NCBI GenBank assembly: GCA_017471365.1
Contig: JAFUUC010000106.1
Coordinates: forward strand, 1 to 44,307
Reading direction: 5' to 3'
From: a bacterium
GTDB lineage: Bacteria > Cyanobacteriota > Vampirovibrionia > Gastranaerophilales > Gastranaerophilaceae
DNA: 44,307 nt
Position 1 is the first letter of the stretch, and each line of letters opens with the position of its first letter. Positions 6,392-15,236 of this stretch are shown here, piece after piece. Made by a program: the position numbers and the translations under genes. The notes beneath the pieces were generated by a model, which was not told the DNA's origin, made no database searches, and worked only from the letters and a program-made list of their open reading frames with translations.

Positions 6392-8632
6392 ATGAAAAAT
6401 TTAAATCAGGGGAATGTTGTAAATTTAAGCATTCCAAACATCGAAAATTCAGCTGATGATATCCATTTTATCAGCAGAGTTGTAGATTTTTTGCCAAAAA
6501 ATGCCTTAGATAAAATTAAAATTATTAAAAAGGACGGAACAAAAGAAAAGTATAATATTAAAAAAGTTATTTCTGCTATAAAAAAATCGGCAGCAAGAAT
6601 GCTTGTTGAATTTAGCGATAAGGAACTTGATACAATCTGTAATTTTGTAAATAAAAGTGTTTTAGAAACTAATTTACAAGAAATAGAAATTTTCAAAATG
6701 CATTGTATAGTTGAAAATGCTTTGGAAGAAGTTAACCCTAAAGTCGCTAAAAGCTATAGAAATTATAGAGATTACAAAATCGATTTTGTAAAGATGCTTG
6801 ATAAAGTTTACCAAGAAAGTCAAAAAATAATGTACATTGGCGATAAAGAAAATTCAAATGCAGATTCTGCACTTGTGTCAACAAAACGCTCTTTAGTTTT
6901 TAATCAATTGAATAAAGAATTGTATAAAAAATTCTTTTTGACTACGCCGGAACTGCAAGCTGTACGCGATGGTTACATTTATATTCATGATATGTCAGCT
7001 CGTCGTGACACTATGAATTGTTGCCTTTTTGATGTTGCAAATGTCTTAAAGGGTGGTTTTGAGATGGGTAATCTTTGGTATAATGAACCGAAATCTCTAG
7101 AAGTTGCTTTTGATGTGATTGGTGACATAGTTATGGCAGCTGCAAGTCAACAATATGGTGGTTTTACAGTTCCTGAAGTTGACAAAATTCTTGCTCCTTA
7201 TGCACTAAAAACTTATAATGAACAATATCAAAAATATATTGATATGGGGGTTAGTGAAGATATTGCTGATTATGAAGCTCAAAAGGATGTTTTGAAAGAT
7301 TTTCACGATGGATTTCAAGGTTGGGAATACAAATTCAACACAGTTGCTTCAAGTCGCGGAGATTATCCGTTTATTACTATGACAATGGGACTCGGTACCG
7401 ATAAATTCGCAAAAATGGCTTCTAAGATGATGCTCGAAGTTCGTAAGGTTGGTCAGGGTAAAAAAGAAAATAAAAAGCCCGTATTATTCCCTAAAATTGT
7501 GTTCTTGTATGATGAAAATCTTCACGGCGAAGGAAAAGAATTAGAAGATGTTTTTCATGCTGGTGTAGAATGCTCAAAAAAATCAATGTATCCTGATTGG
7601 TTATCATTAACAGGTGAAGGCTACATTGCAAGTATGTACAAAAAATATAAAAAAGTTATTTCACCTATGGGTTGCCGTGCTTTTCTTTCTCCGTGGTATG
7701 AAAAAGGTGGTATGAAGCCGGCTGATAAAAACGATGTTCCAGTTTTTGTCGGAAGATTTAATATCGGTGCAGTTAGTTTGCATTTGCCGATGATTTTTGC
7801 GAAGGCAAAGCAAGAAGGCAAAGATTTTTACAAAGTACTTGATTATTATATGGAAATGATTAGAGGGCTTCACAAACGTACTTACGAATATCTTGGTGAA
7901 ATGAGAGCTTCAATAAATCCTTTAGGTTTTTGTGAAGGCGGATTTTATGGTGGTAACCTTGGTATTCATGACAAAATTAAACCTATTTTGAAATCTTCAA
8001 CGGCTTCCTTTGGAATTACTGCTTTGAATGAATTACAGCAACTTTACAATCAAAAATCACTTGTGGAAGATGGTGAATTTGCTCTTGAAGTTATGCGTTA
8101 TATAAATGAAAAAATTACGCAGTATAAAGAGGAAGATGGAAATCTTTATGCAATTTATGGTACACCGGCAGAACGCCTTTGCGGACTTCAAGTTGAACAA
8201 TTTCGCAAGAAATACGGTATTATTGAAAAAGTTTCTGATAGAGGATATGTTTCAAACAGTTTTCACTGCCATGTTAGTGAGAATATTGGACCAATCGAAA
8301 AACAAGATTTAGAAGGGAGATTTTGGGAACTTCTAAATGGTGGCAAAATTCAATATGTAAAATATCCGATTTCTTACAATACAAAAGCTATTGAAACAAT
8401 TATCAAAAGAGCTATGGACAAAGGATTTTATGAGGGGGTAAACCTTTCTTTGGCATATTGTGATGATTGCGGACATCAAGAATTAAGTATGGATGTATGC
8501 CCAAAATGTGGAAGTAAAAATCTTACAAAAATTGATAGAATGAATGGTTATTTGTCATATTCCAGAGTTAAAGGTGATACGCGTTTAAATTCAGCGAAAA
8601 TGGAAGAAATTGCAGATAGAGTGAGTATGTAA
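6392..8632 (+). CDS. nrdD: Anaerobic (class III) ribonucleoside-triphosphate reductase
   Basis: Glycyl-radical enzyme that makes deoxyribonucleotides from ribonucleoside triphosphates without oxygen. I choose ATG 6392 (746 aa) because AAGGAG lies just upstream; an in-frame TTG at 6371 is less likely. The N-terminal ~110 residues form an ATP cone (IKKDGTKEKYNIKKVISAIKKSA). The barrel contains DMNCCLFDVANVLKGG-like and NPLGFCEGGFYGGN blocks. Near the end are a zinc ribbon (CDDC...CPKC) and the radical site RMNGYLSYSR (Gly about 719). It lies under a cobalamin-type riboswitch and is followed after 1 nt by nrdG. Confidence 0.96.
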   Translation: MKNLNQGNVVNLSIPNIENSADDIHFISRVVDFLPKNALDKIKIIKKDGTKEKYNIKKVISAIKKSAARMLVEFSDKELDTICNFVNKSVLETNLQEIEIFKMHCIVENALEEVNPKVAKSYRNYRDYKIDFVKMLDKVYQESQKIMYIGDKENSNADSALVSTKRSLVFNQLNKELYKKFFLTTPELQAVRDGYIYIHDMSARRDTMNCCLFDVANVLKGGFEMGNLWYNEPKSLEVAFDVIGDIVMAAASQQYGGFTVPEVDKILAPYALKTYNEQYQKYIDMGVSEDIADYEAQKDVLKDFHDGFQGWEYKFNTVASSRGDYPFITMTMGLGTDKFAKMASKMMLEVRKVGQGKKENKKPVLFPKIVFLYDENLHGEGKELEDVFHAGVECSKKSMYPDWLSLTGEGYIASMYKKYKKVISPMGCRAFLSPWYEKGGMKPADKNDVPVFVGRFNIGAVSLHLPMIFAKAKQEGKDFYKVLDYYMEMIRGLHKRTYEYLGEMRASINPLGFCEGGFYGGNLGIHDKIKPILKSSTASFGITALNELQQLYNQKSLVEDGEFALEVMRYINEKITQYKEEDGNLYAIYGTPAERLCGLQVEQFRKKYGIIEKVSDRGYVSNSFHCHVSENIGPIEKQDLEGRFWELLNGGKIQYVKYPISYNTKAIETIIKRAMDKGFYEGVNLSLAYCDDCGHQELSMDVCPKCGSKNLTKIDRMNGYLSYSRVKGDTRLNSAKMEEIADRVSM

Positions 8633-8633
8633 A

Positions 8634-9119
8634 ATGAATTATCATAATATAACAAAGCAAGATATGTTGAATGGTGATGGAATCCGTGTGGTACTATGGG
8701 TTTCCGGGTGTAATCATTGCTGCAAAAATTGTCAAAATCCAATTACTTGGGATGAAAATGGCGGATTATTTTTCGATAAAAATGCCGAAGATGAACTTTT
8801 TGAAGCACTTAATAAACCTTATATTGACGGTATAACTTTTAGTGGCGGAGATCCGTTATTTCCGAATAATAGAAAGGAAGTTTTCAGACTTATTAAAAAA
8901 TGTCGTAAACTTTATCCTGAAAAAACAATCTGGCTCTATACAGGTTATTTGTGGGAAGAAATTAAAGATTTAGAAGGAATTTCCGATATTGACGTTATTG
9001 CGGAAGGAGAGTTTGTTGAGAATTTAAAAGACAACAATCTTAAGTGGGTCGGCAGTTCAAACCAAAGAGTTATTGATGTCAAAAATTCCTTAGAAGGAAA
9101 GGTTATTTTGCACAATTAA
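8634..9119 (+). CDS. nrdG: Anaerobic ribonucleotide reductase activating enzyme
   Basis: Radical-SAM activase that installs the glycyl radical on NrdD, using a [4Fe-4S] cluster and S-adenosylmethionine. The 161-residue protein has the NrdG-type cluster motif CNHCCKNC (CxxxCxxC) at about residues 26-33. It also has a GITFSGGDPLF segment for SAM binding. ATG 8634 is one base after the nrdD stop, so the two are co-transcribed and should share the riboswitch. Its TAA stop overlaps the stop of the convergent gene on the other strand. Confidence 0.95.
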   Translation: MNYHNITKQDMLNGDGIRVVLWVSGCNHCCKNCQNPITWDENGGLFFDKNAEDELFEALNKPYIDGITFSGGDPLFPNNRKEVFRLIKKCRKLYPEKTIWLYTGYLWEEIKDLEGISDIDVIAEGEFVENLKDNNLKWVGSSNQRVIDVKNSLEGKVILHN

Positions 9120-9532
9120 TTGTAATAGATCATTCCGCCCCTGGTATAACTTTTTTGAGTTCTTGGTTGAAAATTTTTATTAAATCTGGAATTAGAATTG
9201 TTTACATTAACAATGTTCACATTTGTTGCAGGAACGTTTCCGATCAGCATCTGTCCCCCTACAGGAGGCATTGGTGGTCTGTTACCTCTTGGTTGAGCAA
9301 AGTGATTACGTGCAAAATTATTCCCACTATAAGGGCGAGCAAAATTATTGCTTCTGTATCCATAACCGCGGTTCATGCGACTAAGTTCTAATGTTTGTGT
9401 TGACATTCTTGGTCCGGCTCCATGTTGAACATAAATAGGCACTCCGGTGTTTTGATACGTAATAATCGTAGATGCATTCGCACCTAAGCCTGTGAACACA
9501 ACGATTCCCAATAAAAGCAAAAACTTTTTCAT
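9116..9532 (-). CDS. Small secreted Asn/Arg-rich protein, unknown
   Basis: 138 residues. The N-terminus MKKFLLLLGIVVFTGLGANA is a clear Sec signal peptide with a likely cut after ANA. The mature part is low in complexity, rich in Asn, Arg, Gly and Pro (NNFARPYSGNNFARNHFAQP, later NVNIVNVNNSNS), and has no cysteine or recognisable fold. It is basic, so it may associate with the cell wall, nucleic acid or a polyanion, but no function can be assigned. Its stop overlaps the nrdG stop (TTAA shared). It lies downstream of pgeF on the same strand, with a hairpin between. Confidence 0.7.
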   Translation of the reverse strand: MKKFLLLLGIVVFTGLGANASTIITYQNTGVPIYVQHGAGPRMSTQTLELSRMNRGYGYRSNNFARPYSGNNFARNHFAQPRGNRPPMPPVGGQMLIGNVPATNVNIVNVNNSNSRFNKNFQPRTQKSYTRGGMIYYN

Positions 9533-9585
9533 ACAGTAACCCTTTTACTTTTCCTACTTATATTAATATAATAACATTTTTTTAG

Positions 9586-9615
9586 AAAATATTGCTACAA
9601 CCATAGTAATATTTT
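9586..9615 (-). terminator. Hairpin between pgeF and the small secreted protein gene
   Basis: Arms AAAATATTGCTA (9586-9597) and TAGTAATATTTT (9604-9615) pair over 12 positions with one G-U. The minus strand continues with T-rich sequence. It is a weak, AT-rich terminator candidate for pgeF. Confidence 0.4.
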
Positions 9616-9655
9616 TACTTTTCTTAATATCGTTGCTATAATAAGTTCTTAGGAA

Positions 9656-10354
9656 TTATGCAAGTTTTAAAACGGCGTTATGCCTGTTAGTTGTACCATT
9701 TTCTTTTCGATATGAGAAAAAATAATTATTGTCACAACTCGTGCAATAAGGGCAGATATCGATATTTTTGACTCCTAATTCTCTAATTTGTTGACTGTTT
9801 ATACTTTTCAAATCGACAAAAAAATTATTATCTGAAATTTTATATAAATTATTAAAATTTTTTACTGTGATTTTTAATTTTTCAAAAACTTCTTCTCCAA
9901 CATTATAGCAGCATGAAGATATTGCAGGTCCTATCAAAGCAGTGACATTTTCAGGCTTTGTATTAAAATCTTCAATCATTTTTTGGATTGTTTTAGGTGC
10001 AATTTTTTTAACACTACCACGCCATCCGGCATGGCAAATAGCTCCTATATTTTGTTTTGTATCGTAGAGAATTATTGGAGTACAATCTGCAAAGTTCAGA
10101 AAAATCGCATATTCCGGAATTGTTAGAATTAAGGCATCAGTGTTCGGATAATTGAATTTATTTTTCTCTACTATTTGAATGTTGCCACTATGAGTTTGCT
10201 GTGGATAAATAAGTTTTTTTACTCCTAAATAGTTAATAATAAGTTGTTCATTTTCATTTATTGCACTTTCGCGTGTTGTAAAAAAGGCATTTGCATTTTG
10301 AATCATATCTGATCTAAGGATTTTTTTCTTATTTATATTTTCAAAATAGAACAT
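9656..10354 (-). CDS. pgeF: Laccase-domain purine nucleoside phosphorylase / peptidoglycan editing factor family
   Basis: 232 residues of the YfiH/PgeF family (old name multicopper polyphenol oxidase). Members show purine nucleoside phosphorylase or adenosine deaminase activity, and E. coli PgeF edits peptidoglycan precursors. The family blocks are all present: QTHSGNI, NFADCTPIILYD, ICHAGWRGSVKKI (the conserved Cys-His pair of the active site), GPAISSCCYNVGEEV and CPYCTSC...FFSYRKENGTTNRH near the end. Length is normal. The start ATG at 10354 lacks a strong Shine-Dalgarno. It is divergent from the gene at 10464. Confidence 0.92.
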   Translation of the reverse strand: MFYFENINKKKILRSDMIQNANAFFTTRESAINENEQLIINYLGVKKLIYPQQTHSGNIQIVEKNKFNYPNTDALILTIPEYAIFLNFADCTPIILYDTKQNIGAICHAGWRGSVKKIAPKTIQKMIEDFNTKPENVTALIGPAISSCCYNVGEEVFEKLKITVKNFNNLYKISDNNFFVDLKSINSQQIRELGVKNIDICPYCTSCDNNYFFSYRKENGTTNRHNAVLKLA

Positions 10355-10463
10355 AATTTTATGGTAGCAAAAAAAATGTTTTTTAGGTTTTAGTATATTA
10401 AAACTTTACAAAATCTAAAACGACCTGTATAATTCAATTAAAGTGTAAAATAGGAGTGAAAAT

Positions 10464-11222
10464 ATGGCTATAACGGCGGTTAGTAGTGTTAAAGCAGATA
10501 GTGGTTTTAAAAATGTCAGTTTTGGCAATCGTCCTGAAAGAGATGATATTCCGGAGGTTTCGCATAGTTCAGGGAATATAAAGACAATTCCGGTCGTAAT
10601 GCTTATGGCAATGAATCCGTCTTTATTATCCGCGGCGAATAACATTCCTGTTAATGAATTTGAACCTAATGAAATTGAAATTTCAGCACCAACACAGAAT
10701 GATAAGATTGATGAAGATTTTTATGTTACAGCATCGATTACTCCACAAACACCGCAAAAATCTAAAAAAACACCGCCGCCATATGGTTGGGAATATTTTA
10801 GATATGACAAAGTAAAATATTCAAAACCTATCAAAATTTATGAAGATCCGGGGCATCTTGTTTATACAACTTCTCAATTTAACAAAAAATCGAATGAAGT
10901 TGAAAATGTATTTTTGATTACAGACGGGAATTATGGCTCAAAACGTGCTTCAGATCATCCACCTAAGGTTCAACAAATAATTTTCCATGATCTTGGAGAA
11001 GGTAAAGAATTTTATGGTGCGGTAACTATTGAAGATGTTGTTAATTGTCTTGGAGATGCTGTTTCGGCATTAACAAAAGAAATTTACCTTGACAAGAGTG
11101 TTGCTGAAGAAATTCTAAAACTGTTGAATGGTCAAACACAATGGACAAATAAAACTCACATATCATATAAAACAACAACCTCTCCGAAATTTTTCAAATC
11201 AATATTGACTCAGTATTATTAA
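10464..11222 (+). CDS. Unrecognised protein (252 aa)
   Basis: ATG 10464 follows AGGAG with good spacing. I do not recognise the family. Residues about 15-22 read FKNVSFGN. A weakly hydrophobic segment (TIPVVMLMAMNPSLLSAANNI) spans about 41-60. A proline/lysine-rich linker (TPQTPQKSKKTPPPYGW) is near 95-110. The C-terminal ~140 residues look globular, with alternating aromatic and charged residues (WEYFRYDKVKYSKPIKIYEDPG; IIFHDLGEGKEFYGAV). There is no clear signal peptide or catalytic motif. It precedes the large helical protein at 11307 on the same strand, with an 84-nt gap that contains a long palindrome, so co-function is possible but unproven. Confidence 0.75.
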   Translation: MAITAVSSVKADSGFKNVSFGNRPERDDIPEVSHSSGNIKTIPVVMLMAMNPSLLSAANNIPVNEFEPNEIEISAPTQNDKIDEDFYVTASITPQTPQKSKKTPPPYGWEYFRYDKVKYSKPIKIYEDPGHLVYTTSQFNKKSNEVENVFLITDGNYGSKRASDHPPKVQQIIFHDLGEGKEFYGAVTIEDVVNCLGDAVSALTKEIYLDKSVAEEILKLLNGQTQWTNKTHISYKTTTSPKFFKSILTQYY

Positions 11223-11260
11223 AAATTGTAAAAATAAATTATCATGTTGAAAAATTAAAA

Positions 11261-11287
11261 CTTATAAATTGTTTAACAATTTATAAG
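11261..11287 (+). promoter_or_regulatory. 27-nt palindrome just upstream of the 986-residue protein
   Basis: Arms CTTATAAATTGTT (11261-11273) and AACAATTTATAAG (11275-11287) are perfectly complementary with a single-base centre. The element ends 19 nt before ATG 11307. No T-run follows, so it is more likely an operator or an RNA hairpin affecting initiation than a terminator. Confidence 0.5.
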
Positions 11288-11306
11288 AGAATATAAGAGT
11301 AAGATT

Positions 11307-14267
11307 ATGAGTGAATTTCAATATTTTCCTGAACCAAAAAAAGTAAATCCAACGACAGAAACTACGCGTCAACAAGGAACGTCAGCTGCTTCCGGGACAA
11401 ATGCACCTAAACAGTCCGTATGGACCGGTTACCAATCTTCCGGAGTAAACTCTGTTTCATCTGTTGGGCAAGATGAACATACACAGAAAGTTCTTAATTA
11501 TGTTCAGGTATTTTTGTCTCAAGAGCTGAGTTCTGATGATAAGTTGGACAAAATTGTAGATTTATACTTAAGTGATAATTCCGAGTATTCTGAATTAACT
11601 TTTGAACAGAAAAAAGAATACAGACAGAATTTCATCAATTCTTTATTGGGAAATGTCAATCCGCAATATCAACATGTAACCGGAAAAGAGAAAGATATGC
11701 TGAATATGCAGGTAATGATTATGCTTGGCGTATCTAAGTCAGAAAAAATTTCTCTTGAAGATATGCAAAACATGTCTAAATCTGAAATTCAAAAACTTGT
11801 ACTTGTAATGTTTGGCAAATATTACGATGAAATTACATCCAAAATAGCGGGTTATGAAGATAAAAGTTCTATAGAACAAATACATGCTGTTGCTAATTTC
11901 TATTTGGAATTAACGGATAATGAATACAAAGCCTTGCCTGATGATCAAAGAGAAGCAAAGTGTAAGCAGTATTGTAATCAAATTGCTTCCCAGCTTTTAG
12001 GAATAGAAGGAATGGATTTGGAAAAAATGTCCGAAGCATTTCCTGATTTTGATATATCTGATTTTGTAAAATTTGTTGCTCAGATTGAGGATTTTGATAT
12101 CGAAGAATTAAAAAATGATCCGGTAAAACAGAATGAATTAATTCTTAAATACCTTGAAACAAGAGGGGAGAATCTTAGTGAACAAGGTAAACAAATTACA
12201 GAATATTTAAAAGCTAAACTCAATTTGATCAAGGAAATAGGTAAAGAGAATCCAACTGAACAAGATATATATAATCATCTGAAAAGTAAAGACATAAGTC
12301 AGCTTTCAGATATTGAAAAAAGTATGCTCAGGTCTTATGAACTGAGAGAAAGAGTTGGCGATCCAAGTATGGATAAGCCTGCGGGTATAATGAACAGCTT
12401 AAAGGCTGTTATGGTTATTACTAATCCTCAAAAATTTCTTGAGTTTAGTTTAAGTAAAATAGATTTGAGTACTCCTCAAGGTTCACAGGCTGCAAGTGTA
12501 ATTCTTGAAGAACTGGCTGCCGGTATGTCGGATATGGCTTTTGCAGACGATGCTGCCGGTGAAGAAGCTATAAATAATATTATTAAACACGCGGTTAGCA
12601 CATTGGTTTCTAAAGGTATGACCGAGGAACAAGCCAGGGCTTTTGTTAAAGAACATTTTGAAGATAAAATGGATAATACTGCTGTCGCTGCGGCAAGCAT
12701 AGCAACAGGACAAGCAGATCAGAGTGTTGCAGCCATAAAAAGAGATATTGAAAGTGGAAATCCTGAAAAAGCCGCACGAGCAAGAAAAATTACTGCTGAA
12801 GCTCCGGATTTTTTGGATAATGAACAGGCTACGGAGTTTGGTGTTGGTGTTACAAATATTGGTTTAGAAGATGAATTTACGACAGGTTTAAACAAATATA
12901 AAACACAAGAAGATGCAGGATTCATTTCTACTAATATTCTTAATTCAGGCAAATTAAGTGATTCCAAAAAAGCCTCTTATGCAAAGTCTTTAGTAACAAC
13001 AACTGACGACGATAATAGAAAACTCTATTATAACCAAGAATTAACTAAGATAAATAGCCCTTCAGTAACAGAAGGGTTGGCAGCGGCTTCAAATACTGTC
13101 AAGGATCCAAATATTAGAAATCAATACAATACTAATATTGAAGAAGCAATGAAAAATTATTCTGCTGAAGATCAATTGGCAATTCGTCAAGCAATGAACT
13201 CCGGTGAAATTTCCCAAACGACACTTGCAAAAACTACAGTTTCTGAAAGAACAAATGCTGCAACTGTTACAAGTTCTTCTCAAACAGCGTCAGCACAACA
13301 GATTAAGCAAGTACAAGTTTCTGTTAGCGATATTAGCAGGTATTCAGATACTAAAGTTAAAACTGGAACTCCTGAAAAACAATTAGTCGATAATTATTTT
13401 AACTATCTTACAGATGTTCTGCAAAGGTTTGAAACGCAAAGAGAATATACGCTAGATCAGCTTTCTGATATTGTAACTCACATTGAAGAAAGTCAAGAAA
13501 TAACTCAAGAAGAAGCCGAAGTTCTGACTGAAGTTAAAAAAACTTATGGCGGACTTTCTGAAAGAGTTATAAAAGAGTTAAAACAAGCATATATAACCGG
13601 CGGAATGTCAAAATTATATGAAGCATTAAGCAAGATAAGTTCTACAGCTCAAAGAGTATTTTTGATTTATTTTGCAAAATATGGTACTCCTGCCGATATA
13701 AGAAGTTTTGTCGAAGCACACAGAAATAATTTAGAAATTATTGCAATTATTTGTGCTTATGGAAGTAATATTGATAATCTTCCATCCGATATGCTTGCAA
13801 TATACTTTAAAAGAGGTGTTATCAACGCTTCCAGTTTGAAAAATATACGTACTTTTGCCCTAAATCATAAAAATGATAGAGATATTTTGGAAGGTTTATT
13901 TGCATTTAGCGGTGATGTTTCAATTCTGGCATACAACTATGATTTGATTACCGAATATTTGATGAAGGGTAAAATTACTATAGTTCAACTTCAGGCTGCC
14001 GGAATTTATGAAAATTATAAAAATTCTCTATCAGAATATCAACAACAGAAACTTGAAAATGATCTTGATATTGAATTAGCTTCAATTGAGGGTGGCAGTA
14101 GAGCCTTTCAAATTGAAGAACAAAGAGCAAAAGAACATCCTATACCGGGTTCTCCGGAATTTTATTCAGCATTGAATAAACAGGCTGAAGGTTATACTCC
14201 TAATAATTTCACAACAGGTTCTTTAACAAATCTTGACTGGTATAAATATTTACGCGGCAGGGCTTGA
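11307..14267 (+). CDS. Large helical protein of unknown function (986 aa)
   Basis: I do not recognise the family. The first ~55 residues are low complexity (Ser, Thr, Gln, Gly; TTETTRQQGTSAASGTN). The rest is predominantly helical and acidic, without signal peptide, membrane segment, cysteine clusters or nucleotide-binding motifs. A Thr/Ser/Gln-rich spacer at about 640-680 (TVSERTNAATVTSSSQTAS) separates two helical halves. The C-terminal ~300 residues contain HEAT-like helical stretches (DILEGLFAFSGDVSILAYNY). It could be a cytoplasmic scaffold or an effector-like protein; both are guesses. It is followed by ispH after a 60-nt gap. Confidence 0.8.
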   Translation: MSEFQYFPEPKKVNPTTETTRQQGTSAASGTNAPKQSVWTGYQSSGVNSVSSVGQDEHTQKVLNYVQVFLSQELSSDDKLDKIVDLYLSDNSEYSELTFEQKKEYRQNFINSLLGNVNPQYQHVTGKEKDMLNMQVMIMLGVSKSEKISLEDMQNMSKSEIQKLVLVMFGKYYDEITSKIAGYEDKSSIEQIHAVANFYLELTDNEYKALPDDQREAKCKQYCNQIASQLLGIEGMDLEKMSEAFPDFDISDFVKFVAQIEDFDIEELKNDPVKQNELILKYLETRGENLSEQGKQITEYLKAKLNLIKEIGKENPTEQDIYNHLKSKDISQLSDIEKSMLRSYELRERVGDPSMDKPAGIMNSLKAVMVITNPQKFLEFSLSKIDLSTPQGSQAASVILEELAAGMSDMAFADDAAGEEAINNIIKHAVSTLVSKGMTEEQARAFVKEHFEDKMDNTAVAAASIATGQADQSVAAIKRDIESGNPEKAARARKITAEAPDFLDNEQATEFGVGVTNIGLEDEFTTGLNKYKTQEDAGFISTNILNSGKLSDSKKASYAKSLVTTTDDDNRKLYYNQELTKINSPSVTEGLAAASNTVKDPNIRNQYNTNIEEAMKNYSAEDQLAIRQAMNSGEISQTTLAKTTVSERTNAATVTSSSQTASAQQIKQVQVSVSDISRYSDTKVKTGTPEKQLVDNYFNYLTDVLQRFETQREYTLDQLSDIVTHIEESQEITQEEAEVLTEVKKTYGGLSERVIKELKQAYITGGMSKLYEALSKISSTAQRVFLIYFAKYGTPADIRSFVEAHRNNLEIIAIICAYGSNIDNLPSDMLAIYFKRGVINASSLKNIRTFALNHKNDRDILEGLFAFSGDVSILAYNYDLITEYLMKGKITIVQLQAAGIYENYKNSLSEYQQQKLENDLDIELASIEGGSRAFQIEEQRAKEHPIPGSPEFYSALNKQAEGYTPNNFTTGSLTNLDWYKYLRGRA

Positions 14268-14301
14268 TTTTGAAAGATCTTTATGATGTAATTTTTCTAC
14301 A

Positions 14302-14319
14302 GTGAAGTTACCCCTTCAC
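14302..14319 (+). other. Small hairpin before ispH
   Basis: Arms GTGAAG (14302-14307) and CTTCAC (14314-14319), loop TTACCC. It lies between the 986-residue gene and the proposed TTG start of ispH. There is no T-run. It may mark the end of the upstream transcript or influence ispH translation. Confidence 0.35.
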
Positions 14320-14327
14320 GAGTCCAT

Positions 14328-15212
14328 TTGAAAGAAGACAATTATAAATTGCCGAAAGAAATTACATTAGCTAAGTCTGCCGGTTTTTGCTATGGCGTAA
14401 AAAGAGCCGTTGAAACCGTGAAAAAATTGAAAGCCGACAACCCTGAACGTAGTGTTTGTGTACTTGGTGAATTGATACATAATTCGCAGGTTATTGACGA
14501 GTTAAATAGGCTTGGAATTAAAACATTAGTTGAGCTTCCTGAATGCGGACAAGGCATTTGCGTTGTAAGAAGTCACGGTGAAGCCCCTGAAGTTTTTGCC
14601 AAAATTCAAAAATCGGGCTTTGAAACTTATGATTTGACCTGTCCTGATGTTAAAAAAGTTCAGCAAAAAGCTGTTGAACTTGTTAAAAATGGATATTATT
14701 TAATAATTGTTGGTAAAGTTGAACACCCCGAAGTTGTCGCAATAAGAGCAAATGCGTTACAGTATGGACAAAAAGTTATTGTCGCAACAGAAATTGAGCA
14801 ATTAAAACCTTATGAAAATGAATTAAAATCTCACAAAAAAATCGGTATCGTTGTTCAAACGACACAGATGGTTTCTACTTTGAACAAAATTATAGAGTAC
14901 TTAACTCCAATATCAAAAGAATTACATGTAGCAAATACTATTTGCCCAAGTACCCAACGCCGCCAAATAGAAGCAAAAGAATTGGCTGCATTAAATGATT
15001 TGATGATAGTTGTAGGTTCTAAAAAAAGTGCAAATACTACTCATCTTGCTGAAATTACAAAAAATATTACTACAACAATTCATATAGAGTCAGAAAAAGA
15101 ACTTGAAAATTATAAAGATTTGATAGAACAATCTCAAAAAATTGCAATAACAGCCGGAGCTTCAACTCCGCAAAGTATTATAAATGAAGTGATAGAAAAA
15201 TTAACAAAATAA
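14328..15212 (+). CDS. ispH: 4-hydroxy-3-methylbut-2-enyl diphosphate reductase
   Basis: Last enzyme of the MEP isoprenoid pathway; reduces HMBPP to IPP and DMAPP with an iron-sulfur cluster. The 294-residue protein carries the three cluster cysteines Cys21 (SAGFCYGV), Cys105 (DLTCPDVKKV) and Cys206 (NTICPSTQRRQ). It also has the family HNSQVIDELNRLGI, VRSHGEAPEV and VQTTQ blocks. The family normally starts just before LAKSAGFC, so the start must be near here, but only TTG at 14328 is available and no clear ribosome binding site is visible. It lies 24 nt upstream of rpsA. The ispH-rpsA neighbourhood is also seen in clostridia. Confidence 0.94.
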   Translation: MKEDNYKLPKEITLAKSAGFCYGVKRAVETVKKLKADNPERSVCVLGELIHNSQVIDELNRLGIKTLVELPECGQGICVVRSHGEAPEVFAKIQKSGFETYDLTCPDVKKVQQKAVELVKNGYYLIIVGKVEHPEVVAIRANALQYGQKVIVATEIEQLKPYENELKSHKKIGIVVQTTQMVSTLNKIIEYLTPISKELHVANTICPSTQRRQIEAKELAALNDLMIVVGSKKSANTTHLAEITKNITTTIHIESEKELENYKDLIEQSQKIAITAGASTPQSIINEVIEKLTK

Positions 15213-15236
15213 AAAAGAAAAGGAGAAAAATTAAAA

